From the NCBI GenBank assembly GCA_943356675.1, contig CALRFQ010000005.1:1-51257 (forward strand): 51,257 bases of DNA, read 5' to 3'. Positions 36,001 through 44,767 of the stretch are shown piece by piece (the first letter of the stretch is position 1; every line of letters starts with the position of its first letter). The notes under the pieces are model-generated. The model worked only from the letters and a program-made list of their open reading frames with translations, was not told the origin of the DNA and searched no databases. Both the position numbers and the translations under genes were made by a program. The DNA comes from Candidatus Nomurabacteria bacterium (GTDB lineage Bacteria; Patescibacteriota; Minisyncoccia; Phycocordibacterales; UBA9973).

Positions 36001-37037
36001 ATCCAAACATAATTCCTCCTCCGAATCCTACTCCGTCTATAGCAAGCTGTGTGGATGTGCCACTCACATTCACACCAGAAGAGCAAAGAAGGCTTGATGA
36101 ATTGAAAAGGCAATTCGCATTACTCGCTCCAAAACTTAAAACTGATGCAGATATAATCACTGAAAATGACCAGAAGCAAAGCTATATTGATTTGGTTGCA
36201 AATGTGAAGGCTCTTACAATTCAGTGTTATGACCAGACAAGCCCTAGCAAGTATGCAGGCCCTCTAGACCGCTTGAGTAACCCATACTACAAGTCTCCAA
36301 CTCAAACTTCATTTACTTATGCTTCCACAGAGACTTCAAACATAGACAGTGGCACATGGCTTGGGGATTGGAATTACCTACACTTTGAAATAGATGCAAG
36401 TAAAAAGATTAACTCATACAAACACCTTGGTGATGCTAACGGGAACAGACCTAGATACGGCCTATACGATATAAAGGAAATAATCGATAAAGCAGACAGG
36501 GAAAATAAAATATTCCTAGATCGGAGGGATGTGTATAACTCTGCAATAGGAACGCAAGGTTCACCAACGCTTTCACAATTTAATAATGGAGATTATGTAA
36601 GTAATAAAGATATGGAGGTAGACCCAGCCTTCTCATCTACACCAAAACTAAATACTATATACCAAATAGCAGAAGGATATGTAAACACTATTGGAAATGA
36701 ATATTCTTGTACTCCTAACAAAGTTTCCAAAACTTACGATGAAACTAAACACACCAGCCCAGATAACATAGATGTAGTGTATGTATGCCCATTCCTAGAT
36801 GGATTAAGAAAAATGATTTATGATGAAACTCCTATCATAGTGAATGGTAATATAAGAAGCGGTGCCCATGATGGAGGTAGCTATCAAGTAACTAGTTTAC
36901 AGAAAATTAATGTGAAAGTTCTAAAGAGAATGGTGGACAACCTTGTAATGAAAGTGAAGAATGGTGACCCTTCAAACACAAGTTCTATATATGCATTCCC
37001 ACTTTACGACTTCGAGCAGGTAGTGAAAATCTGGTAA
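33099..37037 (+). CDS. Giant exported repeat protein (1312 aa) with ~14 'CSDGxDNDGxG..D..DPGCHTD' repeats
   Basis: N-terminal TM AFIITFISVLALLIIAYFLFF, Ser/Gly linker, then repeats read directly in the translation. Confidence 0.85.
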   Translation: MERNPRKTKAFIITFISVLALLIIAYFLFFRGDGKISQTLSGIQKTFSPLLGTSKPKDISTVTNSSSTGSTSSSSGNGASSSGSIAGTSSGAGNGGTLGGGTTKNGIKYPTQCSDGVDNDGRNGIDMADRSCHTDGNANNINSYNPESALEYDFSTLGNGTTSVPQCADGIDNDNKNGADAKDKSCHTDGNANNTKSYSKNILLEFDFKANGKNTNNTPQCSDGVDNDGKNGIDMADKSCHTDGNANNINSYNPESALEYDFSVDGKYPLYIPQCSDWVDTNKNGTKNVGDAGDNDGDGLIDSQDPDCHTDGNANNINSYNPDSALEYDFLSVYKGLNTETQCSDGADNDGNGLADTKDPGCWKDRNDPTTYDANDSVEFDINTNDYVDACTVSLMKAQIITNQAAIDKLEAAAVLAYNNSFIIKAGKRGIWPIVKKGGGGGGPVSIGSGPVTTECSDAADNDGNNLKDESDPSCHTDGDKYNPVSYDKTIAKEFNIPKVDTAPVLDCVDGIDNDRNGLSDAKDPGCWTNMIDPSTYNLNDNYEKIEITECNDSVDNDSNGVIDSKDPACWTNIKDPKTYNPSLLYENLVGTFTIPHVQYTKTTVTVVTKNGTLLIPVILLGIYPGNILPVSDTLINNYLNTMGYDKQAVDSDGTACLINGRAPQCNDWVDTNKNGRKDKGDSGDNDGDGLFDRSDPGCHIDNNPILAWDKTKNSEIDGTKIIHPPYVPACSDGVDNDGDNLTDENDPGCHSDLNPNVILSYIPNKTSELNFIPQCRDSKDNDADTLVDDKDPGCHTDLDPNNAASYDPNAYTEFNFIPQCRDGKDNDGNKLADDKDPGCYTDLKITKKTDGTIDTTKYDPNKAIEFKYLAQCSDGIDNDGKNGIDSADLGCWEDKTDSSTYNPEDNMEAEFSGGYTPQCSDLKDNDGDTFIDAADPTCHTDGNANNNGQDAAHPNTYDPKYYSEYVNPNIIPPPNPTPSIASCVDVPLTFTPEEQRRLDELKRQFALLAPKLKTDADIITENDQKQSYIDLVANVKALTIQCYDQTSPSKYAGPLDRLSNPYYKSPTQTSFTYASTETSNIDSGTWLGDWNYLHFEIDASKKINSYKHLGDANGNRPRYGLYDIKEIIDKADRENKIFLDRRDVYNSAIGTQGSPTLSQFNNGDYVSNKDMEVDPAFSSTPKLNTIYQIAEGYVNTIGNEYSCTPNKVSKTYDETKHTSPDNIDVVYVCPFLDGLRKMIYDETPIIVNGNIRSGAHDGGSYQVTSLQKINVKVLKRMVDNLVMKVKNGDPSNTSSIYAFPLYDFEQVVKIW

Positions 37038-37041
37038 TAAG

Positions 37042-37080
37042 CGCTCCTATAAGGTAATACACCTTATAGGAGCGTGTTGT
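37042..37080 (+). terminator. Rho-independent terminator inside the T4SS-like locus
   Basis: CGCTCCTATAAGGT..ACCTTATAGGAGCG then TGTTGTTTT. Confidence 0.7.
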
Positions 37081-37130
37081 TTTAGAAAAAAATGTTATAC
37101 TAAAGGAGCAAAGAGGGCATTGTAAAAACA

Positions 37131-39437
37131 GTGAAAAAATTCTTGCCATACATCTTCACATTGGTTATCATCGCGAACATCCTCGCGCCTATTTCAGTCG
37201 TATTTTCAAACAATAAAGCTCAAGTGGTGACTCAAAAAGCAGAGGCGGTAGGTGATAATGAACCGACTACTAAAGAAGCAATGGACCAGGCAAAATTAAA
37301 GGAAAAAGAGCTAAATAAAAATGAAGTGACTCCGAGCAATATGAGTCAATCTACAGGAGACAAATACGACACTAGTTTTTTTATTTGTATGCTAGATCCT
37401 AGGCCACATTGGAATGGGGAGCGATCGTGGGCCGCATGTTTTATTGGAGTATTTGATGTAATATTTATTATAACAGCAAAGTTAATGGCCTATGCAGGTA
37501 TGTTTTTCGATTGGACAGTGGGCTACTCACTAGATAGTAACTCCTATAGGTCTACTTTTGTGACGGAAGGGTGGGGTATAGTGAGGGATATGTGTAATGT
37601 ATTCTTTATATTTATACTTTTATATGTTGCATTCTCTACTGTACTAAATCTTCATGGCTTTAAAACAAAAGAAATGATAGTGAATGTAGTTATAATTGGA
37701 CTCTTGATCAACTTCAGCCTATTTGCTACGCATGTCATTATAGACACTTCAAACATTCTAGCTCGAGTATTTTATAATAATGTGGAGGTAAATGTCGGGA
37801 CAAATAGTAATGGTACAAACACAGTAGTTGCAGGAGTGGACACAGGTGTAGATAAAAATCTAACTTCAGATCTAGGTGAGAAGCATCTATCAGCATTATT
37901 AGTAAGTAAAATCAACCCACAAGAGATTCTTACAAATGCTTCTAAATTGGAACCAGGGAGTGCTGGCAGCATAAGTGCTGGTACATTTTTAATTATTTCT
38001 TTCTTGTCTATTGTAATGTGTATTATAGGTACAATAGTTTTCCTATCAGTAGGATTAGTATTTATAGCTAGAGTCATAGGATTATGGCTTGCTATGGTAC
38101 TAGTGCCTCTCACATTCTTCTCATACACAGTGCCAGCACTGCAAGACATAGACATGGTGGGTTGGAAGAAGTGGTGGCCAGAAACTCTCAATCTCGCATT
38201 CCTAGCACCGGTATTCATGTTCTTCTTATATTTGATTATTAAATTCCTTGATACTGGTCTGGGATTATTTAATGCTGGCTCAAAAGATGGTATTCAATGG
38301 CTAATGGGAATAATAATTCCATTCATCTTCCTTATGGTACTACTATGGAAAGCAAAGGGTATTGCGACAAAAATGTCTGGTGAACTCGGTCAGCAAATTA
38401 CTGGTGCCCTCGCAGCTACAGCCGGCCTCGCCCTTGGTGGTGCAGCACTAGGAACAGCATTACTAGGAAGAAAGGTTATTGGACAGACAGTGGCGAGAGC
38501 TTCGAGGGGGGAGACCGCTACACAAAAGTATGAAGCTGGAAAAGCAACTGGTGTAGGTAAGGTGACTGGGTGGGTTGGATCAAAGCTTAAACTAGGAAGA
38601 GTGTTTGGTAACACGAGAGATGCAAATGGTACTATTAACAATGGTATTGGAAGTATATTAAATGAAAGACAAAAGAAAGTAAACGAGATAGAGCATGGCC
38701 GCCATGAATTAGAATCTCTAAAAGAGAAGGCCCACTTGAAAGATGTGTCTGATGAAAATTTGTCAGGTGAAAATATCAAAACCCTAAAAACAACATATAA
38801 TAAAGATAAAAGAGGTGAGATTGAAGCAGATATTCGTAAGGGGGCTAAACCATTAGAAGATGAAAATGGTGTTTCATACGCAGGAGGAGAAAGTGGATTT
38901 AAATCAGCTAATAGAACAGCTTTTGTAAATAAAATGAAGAAAGAGGATGTAGATAGTATGGATATAAATGGAGACCTTACTGATGAAGCAAAAAAGAAAG
39001 TGGAAGACCAGCTTACAGTACAATTTAATGCAGCCCTGAAAATATCTGCTGACAAGGCAAGCGAAGCAGGGTTTACGCATTTGCAAGAGGAAGCAAAGAG
39101 ACAAATTAGCATAGGAGACAGATTAGTTTCAAAATCAAATACTGGAACATACGATGTAAGAAACATTTCACAGAGCAAAACTGATAAAAGAGAAGGTATT
39201 GTAACGAAACTCGGAGTTGGTGCTGTAGCAGGGATTGCTCTAGCTGTTAGAACTGGACTTAAAAAATCTGTAGATGTTAACCATGGTACTGGTCAAGGAA
39301 ATTTCCTAAAAGATTTGAGTCACACTTTTACTGAGGCGATGAAGAGCGCTAAAGTAGATGTAAAAGTTGCTGCACCTCATGGCGGAGGAGATCACGGTGG
39401 AGGGCATGATGACCATGGGGGAGGAGGACATCACTAG
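37131..39437 (+). CDS. VirB6/TrbL-like polytopic T4SS membrane protein with His/Gly-rich C-terminal tail
   Basis: Multiple TM helices in the N-terminal two-thirds, cytoplasmic-like charged C-terminus ending HGGGDHGGGHDDHGGGGHH; adjacent PrgI and VirB4. Confidence 0.7.
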   Translation: MKKFLPYIFTLVIIANILAPISVVFSNNKAQVVTQKAEAVGDNEPTTKEAMDQAKLKEKELNKNEVTPSNMSQSTGDKYDTSFFICMLDPRPHWNGERSWAACFIGVFDVIFIITAKLMAYAGMFFDWTVGYSLDSNSYRSTFVTEGWGIVRDMCNVFFIFILLYVAFSTVLNLHGFKTKEMIVNVVIIGLLINFSLFATHVIIDTSNILARVFYNNVEVNVGTNSNGTNTVVAGVDTGVDKNLTSDLGEKHLSALLVSKINPQEILTNASKLEPGSAGSISAGTFLIISFLSIVMCIIGTIVFLSVGLVFIARVIGLWLAMVLVPLTFFSYTVPALQDIDMVGWKKWWPETLNLAFLAPVFMFFLYLIIKFLDTGLGLFNAGSKDGIQWLMGIIIPFIFLMVLLWKAKGIATKMSGELGQQITGALAATAGLALGGAALGTALLGRKVIGQTVARASRGETATQKYEAGKATGVGKVTGWVGSKLKLGRVFGNTRDANGTINNGIGSILNERQKKVNEIEHGRHELESLKEKAHLKDVSDENLSGENIKTLKTTYNKDKRGEIEADIRKGAKPLEDENGVSYAGGESGFKSANRTAFVNKMKKEDVDSMDINGDLTDEAKKKVEDQLTVQFNAALKISADKASEAGFTHLQEEAKRQISIGDRLVSKSNTGTYDVRNISQSKTDKREGIVTKLGVGAVAGIALAVRTGLKKSVDVNHGTGQGNFLKDLSHTFTEAMKSAKVDVKVAAPHGGGDHGGGHDDHGGGGHH

Positions 39438-39502
39438 GATTAAGTAGGAAGTAGTAGGCAGTAAGTATTAAGGAAGGAAGTAGTGGTATAATAAAAATAC
39501 AA

Positions 39503-40705
39503 ATGGACGAGAAACAATTACAACAAAAGATTGCAGAGTTCTACACAAAATTGTCACCAAAAATGCAAGAGATGTTTTCGAAGATGGAGTGGCTTGAGAA
39601 ACTTCGTGGCATTAGCCTGAAATACAATCTCACAGAAACTCAAATTCAAACTCTTGGCACAGAAACATCTCTCGTAATGCTTGGAATTATTCACCCAGAT
39701 GAATATGAGCAGACTCTTATGGCAGATCTTGCAGTACCTCGCCCTACAGGCCTAAATATTCTAGACGATATAAATCTCCAAATTCTAAAAGAATGGAGAG
39801 GGGATTTAACTACAACTTTTGAAAACAATGCGAAGGATTTAGCAGATAAAGAGTACGGGAATGGAAAAACCGTCGATGAAAGATTCGCAAGCCTACCTCA
39901 GGATGTGCAGGATGCCATCTCTTCTTCTGGCTACCAGAATGCACTTCTTGAGATCGGTAAGGCGAATAACTTCAATATAGAGATGATGGGAATACTCGAC
40001 AATACGACAACAAAGATGATGCTAGGCGTGATTCACCCTGAGGAATACAGTATGAAAATAAGCTCCGCGATGAATATATCGAAGGAAAAAGCCGACATAA
40101 TAGCCAAAGATGTAAACGAGAAAATCCTAAAAAACATTCGCACTTCACTTATAACTCACACAGAGAAAGTGCAAAAGGAAGAGCAGCCAGAGCCTGCAGT
40201 GCCACTGCCTCCATACAAAAAGCCTGAAGTTGAAATGAAGAAGGAAGAAGTGAAAGTAGTAGAAAGTGCTCCTCTTATTACGCCAGTCTCAGATTATATA
40301 AATATAGATATTCCTATGCCACCACAAATGCTACCTGTGGCAGATAACAACAATGGAGTATTCCAAAATGCCGGAATTGAAATTGAGAATAAAATCACTC
40401 AAGAGCCAACGAAATCTATGACAGAAGAAATGGTGAAAAAAGATGAGCAAGCCCTATCCATGTCTGGAGTAAGTGTGGTAGAAGAAAAAACCGTAGTAAA
40501 CCCTCCTGTTTCTACAACACAAGCTCAAATGATTGCTGGTATTGAAGATACTCCAAAGCCAGCACCAAACATAATGAGTGATAAATTAAAAAATATCACA
40601 ATCAACGCAAACTCTATAAAAAAGCCAAATACTACAACCTTCAACATACCTACAGCAGGTAGTGGTGCACCAAACAGTGGTGATCAATATAGAGAGAGAA
40701 TATAA
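39503..40705 (+). CDS. Hypothetical protein of the T4SS-like locus (400 aa)
   Basis: Two similar helical segments (LVMLGIIHPDEYEQTLMADLAVPR and KMMLGVIHPEEYSMKISSAMNIS) plus a disordered Pro-rich C-terminus. Confidence 0.65.
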   Translation: MDEKQLQQKIAEFYTKLSPKMQEMFSKMEWLEKLRGISLKYNLTETQIQTLGTETSLVMLGIIHPDEYEQTLMADLAVPRPTGLNILDDINLQILKEWRGDLTTTFENNAKDLADKEYGNGKTVDERFASLPQDVQDAISSSGYQNALLEIGKANNFNIEMMGILDNTTTKMMLGVIHPEEYSMKISSAMNISKEKADIIAKDVNEKILKNIRTSLITHTEKVQKEEQPEPAVPLPPYKKPEVEMKKEEVKVVESAPLITPVSDYINIDIPMPPQMLPVADNNNGVFQNAGIEIENKITQEPTKSMTEEMVKKDEQALSMSGVSVVEEKTVVNPPVSTTQAQMIAGIEDTPKPAPNIMSDKLKNITINANSIKKPNTTTFNIPTAGSGAPNSGDQYRERI

Positions 40706-40708
40706 CAT

Positions 40709-41110
40709 ATGCAATTCAAAGTACCACAATTTATAGATGTCGAAGACAAACTCTTTGGACCTTTCACATTTAAAGAGTTCGTATATCTAGCTGGTGGAGC
40801 AGGGCTTATCTATGTAATTTATAAATTAGTAATCATATGGATCGCTGTACCACTTATCATAGTAGTAGCGGCATTTTCTGCAGCATTAACATTCTATAAA
40901 ATAAATAATAAACCATTTATCTATTACGTACAGGCAAGCATAACATACGCCCTAAAAAGCAAGCTGTATATATGGAAACAACATTTGAAGAAACCAGAAG
41001 TAGTAAAAGACAAAGTGGCAGAGCAAACAGAAGCACTACCCGCTATGACCACAAGTAGGCTCAAAGATTTGGCATGGAGTTTGGATGTTTTGGATCAGGC
41101 ACACAAGTAG
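40709..41110 (+). CDS. PrgI family (VirB3-like) membrane protein
   Basis: MQFKVPQFIDVEDKLFGPFTFKEFVYLAGG; two TM segments; precedes VirB4. Confidence 0.85.
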   Translation: MQFKVPQFIDVEDKLFGPFTFKEFVYLAGGAGLIYVIYKLVIIWIAVPLIIVVAAFSAALTFYKINNKPFIYYVQASITYALKSKLYIWKQHLKKPEVVKDKVAEQTEALPAMTTSRLKDLAWSLDVLDQAHK

Positions 41111-41204
41111 AAAGTATTAAGCAGTAAGTATTATGTATTATGGAATAATGAATTTAACCCCTTGATACTTTCTACTTACTGCTTACTACTGTATAATAAT
41201 ACAT

Positions 41205-41849
41205 ATGGCATTAAATGCTCGCGCAGCACAAGAATTTGTTCCCATCAAAGAAGTTCGTGATGGAGTCATCGTCCTAAAAGACGGGGGCTTGCGTGCTGTC
41301 CTCATAGCATCGTCTATAAACCTTTCTCTAAAATCAGAAGATGAACAGCATGCAACCATAATGCAGTTCCAGACATTTTTAAACGGACTCGATTTCTCTG
41401 TGGAAATTTCCGTGCAATCCCGCAAGCTTGATATCCGCCCATACATAGTATCTCTTGAAGAGAGAATGAAGCTCCAAACTGAGCCACTAATCAAGCTTCA
41501 AACAAAAGAATATATGGATTTCATTCGTTCTTTCACTGAAGAAGTAAACATAATGACGAAAAGTTTTTTCGTGACTATCCCATACAGTGGCGACACTAGC
41601 TTCGCTCCAAAAAAAGGTTTCTTTGATAAATTATTTGGTGGTAATCAGAAAGCAACCACAAAAGAAGAAGATTCAAAAACAAGATTTGAGGAGAAGCGCA
41701 CTCAGCTCGACGAGAGAGTAGGGGTAGTAATGCAAGGACTCGGATCTTTTGGTGTGCGTAGCACTCAGCTCGGCACAGAGGAAATAATTGAACTGTTCTA
41801 CAAGACATTTAATCCGGGTGATATAAGTCAGGGAGTAAAATTACAATAA
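41205..41849 (+). CDS. VirB4/TraC N-terminal-domain protein (split from ATPase)
   Basis: Position directly upstream of the VirB4 ATPase; PIKEVRDGVIVLKDGGLRAVLIASSINL. Confidence 0.65.
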   Translation: MALNARAAQEFVPIKEVRDGVIVLKDGGLRAVLIASSINLSLKSEDEQHATIMQFQTFLNGLDFSVEISVQSRKLDIRPYIVSLEERMKLQTEPLIKLQTKEYMDFIRSFTEEVNIMTKSFFVTIPYSGDTSFAPKKGFFDKLFGGNQKATTKEEDSKTRFEEKRTQLDERVGVVMQGLGSFGVRSTQLGTEEIIELFYKTFNPGDISQGVKLQ

Positions 41850-41853
41850 TTAT

Positions 41854-43686
41854 ATGGGAATAATATCAGACATTTTTGGAAAGAAAGGAAATGCTCAGCA
41901 AGGGCACGGCATGATACTTCCTGTACTTCCTGAAGAAATATACAAAGCAGCCACACTTGAGCTTGGTGATATCATCGCACCGTCAGCGCTGCAAATCACA
42001 CCAAAGTCACTAAACTTGGGGGACAAAATTGCTCGTACTTTCTTCGTAATCTCATACCCAAGGTTTCTCACAGACAACTGGTTCTCACCAATTATAAATT
42101 TGGATAAAATTTTCGATGTTGCATTCTTCATACACCCTATAGACACACCAGAAATATTAAAAGCTTTTCAAAACAAAGTGGCGGAGGTTCAGAGCCAGAT
42201 TTCAATCCGTGAATCAAAAGGAATGGTGCGTGACCCAATGCTCGACACTGCATACAATGACCTTGAATCTCTTCGTGATTCTCTTATGCAAGCTCAGGAG
42301 AAAATGTTTGATGTAGGACTATACATCACAATCTATGCAGACAGTGAGATAGATTTATTTAAAATTGAGAGTGAAATAAAGTCTCTCCTTGAGTCCAAGC
42401 TCGTATACCTTAAGCCGGCGCTCTTCCAGCAGGAAGAAGCCTTTAAAAGTGTGATTCCACTAGGCACAGACATACTAGGTATTCACCAGAAGCTAAACAC
42501 AGAGCCTCTTTCATCTGTATTTCCATTCGTATCATTTGACCTTACATCAGACAAAGGAATACTCTATGGTGTGAACCGCCACAATTCAAGTCTTATAATA
42601 TTCGACAGATTCTCTCTTCCAAACTACAACTCTATTACTTTTGCTACATCTGGTGCAGGTAAATCATATGCAACTAAGCTAGAAATCTTGCGCACACTGA
42701 TGTTCGACACAGAAGTAATCGTGATCGACCCTGAAAGAGAATATGAATACCTTTCTGAAGCAGTAGGGGGCAGATACTTCAACATCGCACTTTCATCAGA
42801 TCACCACATAAACCCATTTGACCTTCCACTTCCTTCTGAGGATGAAACTGGCGCAGATGTACTACGAAGTAACACTATAAACCTAGTGGGATTATTCCGC
42901 ATAATGCTCGGAGGTCTTACTCCAGAAGAAGATTCAATCATCGACAGAGCCATTACGGAGACATATGCACTCAAGGACATCACAGCTGAATCAGATTTTA
43001 ATAATATCGAACCGCCACTACTTTCTGATATGGAAATGGTGCTAGCAGGGATGGATGGAAGTGAATCTATAATCCAAAGACTTTCAAAATACACTCGTGG
43101 TAGCTGGGCAACATTCTTAAACCAGCCATCAAATGTGGATATCAACCGCAAATTCGTAGTCTTTTCTGTGCGTGATATGGAGGACGAGCTCAAGCCGGTC
43201 GCTATGTACATAGTCACACACTACATCTGGAATGCAGTTAGGAAGAACATTAAAAAGAGACTCCTAGTGGTGGATGAGGCATGGTGGATGATGAAAAGTG
43301 AAGATACAGCATCTTTCCTATTCTCAATTGCTAAGAGAGGCCGTAAGTACTACCTAGGGCTTGCCACAATCACTCAAGACGTGGGCGACTTTATGAAAAG
43401 CCCATATGGAGTGCCTATTGTGACAAACTCTTCCATCCAGCTACTACTAAAGCAATCTCCATCGACGGTGGACCTGCTCCAAAAGACTTTCAACCTTACA
43501 GATCAAGAGAAATTCCTACTTCTTGAGTGTAATGTGGGGGAGGGCATATTCTTTGCAGGACTCAAGCACGTGGCTGTGAAGACCATCGCATCCTACACTG
43601 AAGACCAAATCATTACTTCTGACCCATCACAAATACTCGCCATAAAGAAAGCTAAGGAGGAGCTAGCGGCGGGAGAGAATAAGTAG
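41854..43686 (+). CDS. VirB4/TraC-like conjugative ATPase
   Basis: Walker A ATSGAGKSYATKLE; VIDPEREYEYL; Walker B RLLVVDEAWWMM; ITQDVGDFM. Confidence 0.9.
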   Translation: MGIISDIFGKKGNAQQGHGMILPVLPEEIYKAATLELGDIIAPSALQITPKSLNLGDKIARTFFVISYPRFLTDNWFSPIINLDKIFDVAFFIHPIDTPEILKAFQNKVAEVQSQISIRESKGMVRDPMLDTAYNDLESLRDSLMQAQEKMFDVGLYITIYADSEIDLFKIESEIKSLLESKLVYLKPALFQQEEAFKSVIPLGTDILGIHQKLNTEPLSSVFPFVSFDLTSDKGILYGVNRHNSSLIIFDRFSLPNYNSITFATSGAGKSYATKLEILRTLMFDTEVIVIDPEREYEYLSEAVGGRYFNIALSSDHHINPFDLPLPSEDETGADVLRSNTINLVGLFRIMLGGLTPEEDSIIDRAITETYALKDITAESDFNNIEPPLLSDMEMVLAGMDGSESIIQRLSKYTRGSWATFLNQPSNVDINRKFVVFSVRDMEDELKPVAMYIVTHYIWNAVRKNIKKRLLVVDEAWWMMKSEDTASFLFSIAKRGRKYYLGLATITQDVGDFMKSPYGVPIVTNSSIQLLLKQSPSTVDLLQKTFNLTDQEKFLLLECNVGEGIFFAGLKHVAVKTIASYTEDQIITSDPSQILAIKKAKEELAAGENK

Positions 43687-43777
43687 TATGTATTAAGTAG
43701 TAAGTAGTAGGGGATTAGAATGCACTTACATTAATATAATACTTTCTACTTACTGCTTTATGTACTATAATATAAAG

Positions 43778-44764
43778 GTGAAAAGATTTGTCCTAAAGTC
43801 TACTATTCTATTTATTTTGCTAATGACCATAAGCACTCCTTTTGTAATGCATGCAGAGTCTAGTATAAATGAAAGTGATGTTAATGTAGAAATAAATCCT
43901 CAAAATCCAGCCCCAGGAAAAAATGTGACAATCACAGTTTCAAGCTATTCTGCGAATTTAAACAGAGCTCAAATTGACTGGAAAGATAATGCGGGGAATG
44001 TTCTATCTAGTGGGGTGGGGTCCACAAGCTACTCACTTGTGGCTGGCGGACCAAATAGTGATGTAAATGTGCAAGTATATATCACCCCATATGGAGACAG
44101 CACTGCAGTGGTAAAGCAAATTTTTATTCACCCTACAGATGTGGACATCCTTTGGCAATCTATCGACGGATATGTGCCCCCATTTTACAAAGGGAAAGCT
44201 TTACCCACTAGCGAGAGTGTGATCCGTGCAGTAGCTATGCCAAATGCTGGGGCAGTGGCAAATAACAACAACATTGTTTACACATGGAAGCTCGAGCACA
44301 ATACTATGAGCAAATTCTCCGGCTATGGCAAAGATTCATTTACATTCGAGAACAGCTACCTAAGAAACACTGAGCATATAAATGTGAGTGCATCATCTGT
44401 GAACGGATCTTATAATGCAGAGAACAGTATTACAATTCCAATACAAAAATCAAAAGTATTATTTTATTTAAAAAACCAAGACGGGACTGTAAATTACAGC
44501 AATGCTCTTGCAGACAATTCACAAATAAGTGGGGAAGAGAGTACTATCGTGGCAGAGCCTTACTTCTTTCCACTCACTAGCGGAGCAGGATCACTTAAAT
44601 ATACTTGGAAGATAAACGGGGGTGCAATAGATACACCAAGAAACCCACTATCTCTCACAATCAGGCCAGCATCCACAGGTGGCTATGCTACAATTTCATT
44701 ATCAATCGACAATATATCAAAATTATTCCAAAGTGTATCAAACACTTTAAAACTTAATTTATAA
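43778..44764 (+). CDS. Hypothetical exported Ig/PKD-like protein; start revised from 43760 to GTG
   Basis: GTG 43778 lies 6 nt after TATAAT (43766-43771) and gives the signal peptide MKRFVLKSTILFILLMTISTPFVMHA. Confidence 0.65.
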   Translation: MKRFVLKSTILFILLMTISTPFVMHAESSINESDVNVEINPQNPAPGKNVTITVSSYSANLNRAQIDWKDNAGNVLSSGVGSTSYSLVAGGPNSDVNVQVYITPYGDSTAVVKQIFIHPTDVDILWQSIDGYVPPFYKGKALPTSESVIRAVAMPNAGAVANNNNIVYTWKLEHNTMSKFSGYGKDSFTFENSYLRNTEHINVSASSVNGSYNAENSITIPIQKSKVLFYLKNQDGTVNYSNALADNSQISGEESTIVAEPYFFPLTSGAGSLKYTWKINGGAIDTPRNPLSLTIRPASTGGYATISLSIDNISKLFQSVSNTLKLNL

Positions 44765-44767
44765 AAT

